From: Verrucomicrobiota bacterium
GTDB taxonomy: Bacteria > Verrucomicrobiota > Verrucomicrobiia > Chthoniobacterales > UBA10450
Direction: 5' to 3'
Length of the DNA: 34,906 bases
Assembly (NCBI GenBank): GCA_003218755.1
Contig: QHOK01000091.1
Location: forward strand, 1 to 34,906
Numbering within the stretch: the first letter of the stretch is position 1; every line of letters starts with the position of its first letter. Both the position numbers and the translations under genes were made by a program. Of the stretch, positions 29,846 through 34,906 are shown in pieces. The notes beneath the pieces were generated by a model. That model searched no databases. It was not told the DNA's origin and saw nothing but the letters and a program-made list of their open reading frames with translations.

Positions 29846-31396
29846 ATGAGTAGAACAAAGGCGATTTTTGCTGGTTTGCTCGCCGGTTTGCTCGCGGGAA
29901 TCGTGATGACAACGGCGATGTTATTGCTTGCTGCACTGGGTGTCGCGACACCGCTCGTCATCATCGGCGATCGTCTTTCGGTTTTCATCCCGCCGGGTCC
30001 GTTTCTTTCCCTTATGGGCAAGGTCGGCGGTTACAATCATTTGAAGCAACTCGGCGTTGGGTCAACAATCGCCGGTCAACTCCTGGTTGCTGCGATTGGG
30101 GGCGCGATGTTGGGCTTGCTCGCGCGACGTAATCGGGCACGCGCATCGGCAATGTGGACGATGTCGATCTTTATTGTGCTACCGATCGTTGCGTTCGCAA
30201 TCGCGTTATGGCCGGTCCTAGGCACAAGCTATGTTGGCCTGCCTATTGATGCCGCGCGCCTGGTCACGCTCGTGAGTTTCGCGCTTTGCGTGTTTTTGTT
30301 CGAGCGAACGCTCGTCGCGGCTTTTCAATTTCTGGCGACACTGAAAATCGGCAAGCGCGGTTACGAATTTACTCCGGTCATTGGCCGGCGGGCGTTTGTG
30401 CTTGGCGCAATTGGAGCCGCCGTAGCCGGCGGCGGCATTGCGCTGGCTCGCACACTTTATCGTCGTGCAACGTTCAGCTACGACGGCACGCAATACAAAG
30501 GCCGAATCGTCGAGCCGATTACGCCTAACGAATTGTTCTATTGCGTGACGAAGAACGTGGTCGATCCGAAGGTGAATGTCGATCTCTGGCACCTTGAAGT
30601 GAACGGCCTTGTGCAAAATCGCGCCACGTGGCGATTTCAGGATCTGCTTGGGCTACCGGCGCGCGAACAGCAGACGACGCTTATGTGCATTAGCAATGGG
30701 CTGGATGCGGGCCTGATCAGCAATGCCATTTGGAAAGGTGTGCCACTACGCGATTTGCTTGAACGCGCCGCGCCGCTTTCCAATGCCGCTCGGGTGCGCC
30801 TACATGGTGTTGATAATTACACCGATACCATTCGATTGGAGAAGGCGATGGAGCCGACGACTTTGCTCGCCTACAACATGAACGGCGTGCGATTGCCGCA
30901 CCGGCACGGCTATCCGTTACGCGTGATTGTGCCGGGCTACTTCGGCGAAAAACATGTGAAATGGCTCACGCGCATCGAATTGACGGATGCTAGCGCGAAA
31001 GGGTTTTACGAAACGCAAGGCTGGGGGCCAGATTTCATCACGCCGACTCGCTCACGGATCGATCTACCTGACCACGAATCACGATTCGCACTTGGCGAAT
31101 TACAGCAGGCAGTCGAAGTAAAGGGCATCGCCTATGGCGGCGACCGCGGCATTTCGCGTGTCGAGCTCAGTTTCGATGATGGTAAATCGTGGCGCGACGC
31201 CGACATTTATTACGCTGGCGGCGATCTTGCGTGGTCGCTTTGGAAGACCGAGTGGCGGCCTGAGGCAGCAGGTGATTTCGTCCTCGTTGTCCGAGCCACC
31301 GACGGTGAAGGCGATGTGCAGGAATGGGAAGAGGATCGCAGTTTCTTTTCTGGTGTGACGGGCTTTCACAAGATTGTTGTGCGCGTCACGGCGTGA
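29846..31396 (+). CDS. Polytopic molybdopterin-dependent oxidoreductase (sulfite oxidase/YedY-like catalytic domain)
   Basis: About four N-terminal TM segments, twin-arginine helix IGRRAFVLGAIGAAVAGG, then HLEVNGLVQNRATWRFQDLL...TLMCISN...LISNAIWKGVPLRDLLERA...VPGYFGEKHVKWLTRIEL. Confidence 0.9.
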   Translation: MSRTKAIFAGLLAGLLAGIVMTTAMLLLAALGVATPLVIIGDRLSVFIPPGPFLSLMGKVGGYNHLKQLGVGSTIAGQLLVAAIGGAMLGLLARRNRARASAMWTMSIFIVLPIVAFAIALWPVLGTSYVGLPIDAARLVTLVSFALCVFLFERTLVAAFQFLATLKIGKRGYEFTPVIGRRAFVLGAIGAAVAGGGIALARTLYRRATFSYDGTQYKGRIVEPITPNELFYCVTKNVVDPKVNVDLWHLEVNGLVQNRATWRFQDLLGLPAREQQTTLMCISNGLDAGLISNAIWKGVPLRDLLERAAPLSNAARVRLHGVDNYTDTIRLEKAMEPTTLLAYNMNGVRLPHRHGYPLRVIVPGYFGEKHVKWLTRIELTDASAKGFYETQGWGPDFITPTRSRIDLPDHESRFALGELQQAVEVKGIAYGGDRGISRVELSFDDGKSWRDADIYYAGGDLAWSLWKTEWRPEAAGDFVLVVRATDGEGDVQEWEEDRSFFSGVTGFHKIVVRVTA

Positions 31397-31465
31397 ATTC
31401 CGCTGCGAGAAATGCGAATTCCCAGCTGGATCCTCGCAACTTGCGCAATGTGCTAAGTTTTACTG

Positions 31466-32392
31466 ATGGAGAAAGTGATCATCGTCGGGAGCGGTTGCGC
31501 CGGATTGACCGCGGCAATTTACGCTGCTCGGGCGAATCTAAGCCCGCTGGTCCTCGAAGGGCGACAGCCCGGCGGTCAACTCTCGACCACGACGTTGGTA
31601 GAGAATTATCCCGGCTTTCCCGATGGAATCGACGGACCCGAGCTCATTCTCAATATGCACAGGCAAGCCGAGAAATTTGGCGCGCGTTTCTCCTACGCGG
31701 AGGTGACCGATTTCGATGGAAGCAACAAGCATGTCCGGATCAAAGCAGATGATGAATGGCTGGAGACGCAGGCGCTCATTATCGCCAGCGGAGCATCTGC
31801 GCGCTACCTCGGACTGGAAAACGAGGAGAAATTGATCGGTCACGGACTGACTTCATGTGCAACATGCGACGGCGCATTTTACAAAAATGTGCCGGTCTGC
31901 GTGATCGGCGGGGGCGATTCCGCCGCGGAGGAATCGTTATTTCTCACCCGGTTCGCTTCAAAGGTGTATCTGATTCATCGCCGCGACAAAATGCGCGCTT
32001 CTGTAATCATGCAAGAGCGCGTCTTTGCGAACAAGAAGATCGAACCGATCTGGAATACCGTCGTGACACAATATATTCCCGATGAAAAAGGCGAGATGCG
32101 CGCAGTGCGTTTGCGAAACATCAAGACAAACGAAGAACGCGAACTAGAGGTTGCGTGTGTGTTTATGGCAATTGGTCACGACCCAAACACGAAGCCGTAT
32201 GGAGGCAAACTCGACAAAGATGCCGATGGCTACTTGATCACGAAAAATCTGGTGGAGAGCAAGTATCCTGGGGTGTTCGTCGCGGGCGACGTTGCAGATC
32301 GCGTTTACAAGCAGGCGGTCACCGCAGCCGGTTCCGGCTGCGCGGCGGCGATGGACGCGGAGAAGTATCTGAGCGAACTGGAGAGCCACTGA
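31466..32392 (+). CDS. trxB: Thioredoxin-disulfide reductase
   Basis: VIIVGSGCAGLTAAIYAARANLSPLVLEG, SCATCDGAFYKN, VIGGGDSAAEE, GVFVAGDVADRVYKQAVTAAGSGCAAAMDAEKYL. Confidence 0.97.
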   Translation: MEKVIIVGSGCAGLTAAIYAARANLSPLVLEGRQPGGQLSTTTLVENYPGFPDGIDGPELILNMHRQAEKFGARFSYAEVTDFDGSNKHVRIKADDEWLETQALIIASGASARYLGLENEEKLIGHGLTSCATCDGAFYKNVPVCVIGGGDSAAEESLFLTRFASKVYLIHRRDKMRASVIMQERVFANKKIEPIWNTVVTQYIPDEKGEMRAVRLRNIKTNEERELEVACVFMAIGHDPNTKPYGGKLDKDADGYLITKNLVESKYPGVFVAGDVADRVYKQAVTAAGSGCAAAMDAEKYLSELESH

Positions 32393-32413
32393 TTTGCGAT
32401 TGCCGACTTTCTT

Positions 32414-32510
32414 TTGTCATGCTGAGTAAAGTCGAAGCATCTCGGATTGTTAGACGCCTCGGTGAGCCAAAAGAAATTTAGAGATTCCTCGACTTCGCTC
32501 GGAATGACAA
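32414..32510. repeat. GAAGTCGA-type dispersed inverted repeat
   Basis: Left TTGTCATGCTGAGTAAAGTCGAAGCATCTC (32414-32443); right GAGATTCCTCGACTTCGCTCGGAATGACAA (32481-32510); 24/30 complementary. Confidence 0.75.
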
Positions 32511-32517
32511 AAATCTA

Positions 32518-33699
32518 GTGAAGATCTGCGACCTCACCCAGTTTTATTCTCCGCTAAGCGGCGGCGTAAAACGGTACGTTCACGAGAAAATTGCGTACAT
32601 CGGGAATTACACGCCCGAGAACGAACACGTTCTCATTGTCCCCGGCGCAAAAACTGAAGTGACAACCACTTCACGGTCGCGAATCTATTCCATTCACTCG
32701 CCGTTAGTCTCGCGAAGTTCCCGCTATCGCGCGCTGCTTAATTTACGCGCGATCGAAGAGATCCTGGAACGCGAGGGCCCTGATCTCATTGAATCGAGCG
32801 ATCCGTATCAAGTCGGGTGGAAAGCAGTCGCTGCCGGACGTGCGCTGAGAATCCCAGTTGTTGGATTTTATCATTCACATTTCCCGGAAGCATATCTGCG
32901 CGGCACCGCGAGATTTCTCGGGGAGCGCGGTACGCACCGCGCCATGAAACTGACGCGCGCCTATGTGCGTAGACTTTACAATCGCTTTCAAGTCACACTG
33001 GTACCTTCCGAAAAGCTCGCCGGGGTTCTTTCAGAATGGGGCGTGCACAACATCCGCCCAGTGCGGCTCGGGGTAGACACCGGTGTTTTCAACCCTGGGC
33101 CAGATGACGCACAAGCCACGCGCCGCTCCTTAGGCGTCGCAGACGAGCGGAAGTTGCTTCTCTACGTCGGCCGCCTGTCGAGGGAAAAGAACACCCGCAT
33201 ATTGTTTCGGAGCTTTGAGCTTTTGCACCGACGGCGCGCGAATGAATTTCGCCTCCTGATCATTGGCGACGGGGCGCAGCGGAACCAGCTTCGAAAACTG
33301 CAATCACGCAGTTGCGGGAAGAACGTAATGTGGATCCCGTATTGCGCTTGCCCAGCTGATCTGGCGCGCTACTATCGCGCGGCCGATCTCTTCGTTCATC
33401 CGAGCGTCCAGGAAACATTTGGACTTGTGGCGCTGGAGAGTCAGGCGTGCGGGACACCGGTAGTGGGGATTCGCGGGAGCTTTATGGATAAGATTATTTG
33501 TTACGACCAGGAATCATGGGCGCGAGAGAATAGCGCCGAAGCGCTAGCCGACGCGATCACCCATTGGGCTGGGAAAAAATTGTCGAGGGTCGGCAGGAAC
33601 GCCGCAGAGACCGCGGGGAGTCTGTACAGCTGGCTAAGCGTGTTTGAGGAACTGTTTTGCATTTATCGCGAGGTTCGCGCAAACTACCGCCGATTTTAG
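32518..33699 (+). CDS. Glycosyltransferase family 4
   Basis: FYSPLSGGVKRYVHEK, LLYVGRLSREKNTRILFRSFELL, FVHPSVQETFGLVALESQACGTPVVG; GTG start. Confidence 0.93.
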   Translation: MKICDLTQFYSPLSGGVKRYVHEKIAYIGNYTPENEHVLIVPGAKTEVTTTSRSRIYSIHSPLVSRSSRYRALLNLRAIEEILEREGPDLIESSDPYQVGWKAVAAGRALRIPVVGFYHSHFPEAYLRGTARFLGERGTHRAMKLTRAYVRRLYNRFQVTLVPSEKLAGVLSEWGVHNIRPVRLGVDTGVFNPGPDDAQATRRSLGVADERKLLLYVGRLSREKNTRILFRSFELLHRRRANEFRLLIIGDGAQRNQLRKLQSRSCGKNVMWIPYCACPADLARYYRAADLFVHPSVQETFGLVALESQACGTPVVGIRGSFMDKIICYDQESWARENSAEALADAITHWAGKKLSRVGRNAAETAGSLYSWLSVFEELFCIYREVRANYRRF

Positions 33700-34292
33700 A
33701 TGTCGAACGACGACAACAGGCCGTTCCTCATTCGTGGCTATCGCAGATCAGACCGCGAAGCAGTGCGAAAGCTTTGCTGCGACACCGGCTTTCTTGGCGA
33801 CCCGATTGATCCCGTCTATGAAGATCGAGAATTGTTCGCTGATTTTCTCACCACTTACTATACTGATCACGAACCGGAATCCTGTTTTCTCCTGGAGGTG
33901 GACGGCGAAATTCGTGGTTATCTGCTCGGTTCGCGCAAGCCGCTACGAAACCAACTCTACGCGCTTTACCAAAACGTCTGGCTCTTCTTCCGCGCTCTAA
34001 CGCGCTATTTCCGCTACAACGAACGATCTCGCCGTCAACAACGCGTGCGCTCATGAGCGCGTATCTCAGTTATCTGTATCGGTCCGGCGAAAAACGGGTT
34101 TACGGCCAGATCATCACATTTGAAAGCCGGCGCGGAGAGAAAATGTTCGAGCGCTACGGGTTCAAGGTCCTGAATCGGGCGGAGATCACAAAATACAAAG
34201 CGTTCTATCCCGAGTCGGTCTATCTCAGCACGGTGATCAAAAATTTGGAAACGGCCGGACCCCTTTCCGCTTACTCGCGAGTTCGCGAATAA
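33700..34292 (+). pseudogene. GNAT-family N-acetyltransferase split into two overlapping ORFs, acetyl-CoA motif missing
   Basis: ORF 33700-34056 (FLIRGYRRSDREAVRKLCCDTGFLGDP...VDGEIRGYLLGSRK) and ORF 34053-34292 (...RALMSAYLSYLYRSGEKRVYGQIITFESRRGEKMFERYGFKVLNR) lie in different frames; neither contains R/QxxGxG/A. Confidence 0.7.
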
Positions 34293-34397
34293 TCGTCAAA
34301 TCTGTCCGGAGCAAGAAACGCTGCCAAACTTACAATGGCATTCTGCTGATTCCGTTTTAACATTGTAACTCTTGTAACCTCTTCCTGAGCTTCGTTC

Positions 34398-34470
34398 GCC
34401 GGCATAGCTCAGCTGGTAGAGCAGCTGATTTGTAATCAGCAGGTCGTCGGTTCGAATCCGACTGCCGGCT
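34398..34470 (+). tRNA. tRNA-Thr (anticodon TGT)
   Basis: Cloverleaf: acceptor GCCGGCA/TGCCGGC, anticodon arm GCTGA-TTTGTAA-TCAGC, T arm GTCGG-TTCGAAT-CCGAC; no encoded CCA. Confidence 0.97.
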
Positions 34471-34703
34471 CATCTCGTAAGGCGCGCTATTTCCGATATT
34501 GCGGGAAGTTGTGCTTGGACACTTTTGGTATTGCAATTCCGACCCCGTGATCGGTGCATGGAATTCGACGTCTTAACTGAACGCCTCAAAAATCTCGAAG
34601 GCGTCATCAATGCTACGGCTTCCACTTCTGGTTGTTCTTTTGCGCGGAGGCTGCGACACGATTCGGCCATGAGATCGATCTCACGGTTTGCGATCTTGCT
34701 TTG

Positions 34704-34906
34704 CTAAAGCTGAATACCACCCGGAATGTGAAATTCGTTGTAATCCTCTCTCGTGAAGTATGTCCCCATCATCAGACCACGCCAAACTCCTTTCTCGCGT
34801 TTAAGGAAAACCCACGCAGCATCGGTCTCGCTCGGGTCTTTGGGGATCACCTTCACCCGAGCGTAATCCTTCTCAATCTTCTCTACCCTTACGTGAAATC
34901 CCGAGA
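34704..34906 (-). CDS. Hypothetical protein, N-terminus cut by window edge
   Basis: Reverse translation ...SGFHVRVEKIEKDYARVKVIPKDPSETDAAWVFLKREKGVWRGLMMGTYFTREDYNEFHIPGGIQL*; not in ORF track. Confidence 0.6.
   Translation of the reverse strand, partial: SGFHVRVEKIEKDYARVKVIPKDPSETDAAWVFLKREKGVWRGLMMGTYFTREDYNEFHIPGGIQL

Noticed and set aside
30619-30634. Second CACGTG palindrome (CGCCACGTGGCG) as another parS
   Set aside because: Flanks do not match the GTTYC/GRAAC half-sites; also true of the CACGTG near 3822.
34525-34707. Short + strand ORF after the tRNA and minus ORF 34470-34670
   Set aside because: No domain; 34525-34707 runs up to the stop of a more plausible minus-strand CDS at the window edge.

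Overview
The window is 34.9 kb of GC-rich bacterial chromosome. Gene content and repeat style suggest Verrucomicrobiota (Spartobacteria-like), but that is inference only. It is mostly housekeeping. Left end: minus-strand dnaK-groES-groL cluster (groL truncated by the window edge), dirigent/AOC-like lipoprotein, thyA, L,D-transpeptidase, and a prc/Tsp-type protease split into two ORFs. Middle: MBL-fold hydrolase, MurU-like/AmgK-like pair, duplicated retropepsin-like protein, two APC permeases (the second frame-disrupted), DUF4912 protein, rfaE2-like gene, purN, and the minus-strand run TVP38/TMEM64-mnmG-plsY-gpsA. Right: metF, cyclase-family protein, then a plus-strand run of DUF2064 glycosyltransferase, SDR epimerase with a CPxC insert, CBS/MgtE-like transporter, GT2, 2OG-Fe(II) oxygenase, GT9 and a polytopic molybdopterin oxidoreductase. 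This is followed by trxB, GT4, a disrupted GNAT, tRNA-Thr(TGT) and a truncated minus-strand CDS at the edge. Main points for follow-up: (1) a near-perfect parS-like palindrome inside mnmG; (2) the uncharacterised DUF2064/SDR/MgtE/GT2/Moco neighbourhood, whose Moco enzyme has an internal twin-arginine motif after about four TM helices; (3) three genes broken by internal, frame-changing losses of conserved sequence; (4) short TGTAG...CTACA hairpin elements, two of which supply the upstream gene's stop codon; (5) a long hairpin ending 2 nt before a start codon. I see no CRISPR array, transposase, prophage or recognisable defence system.
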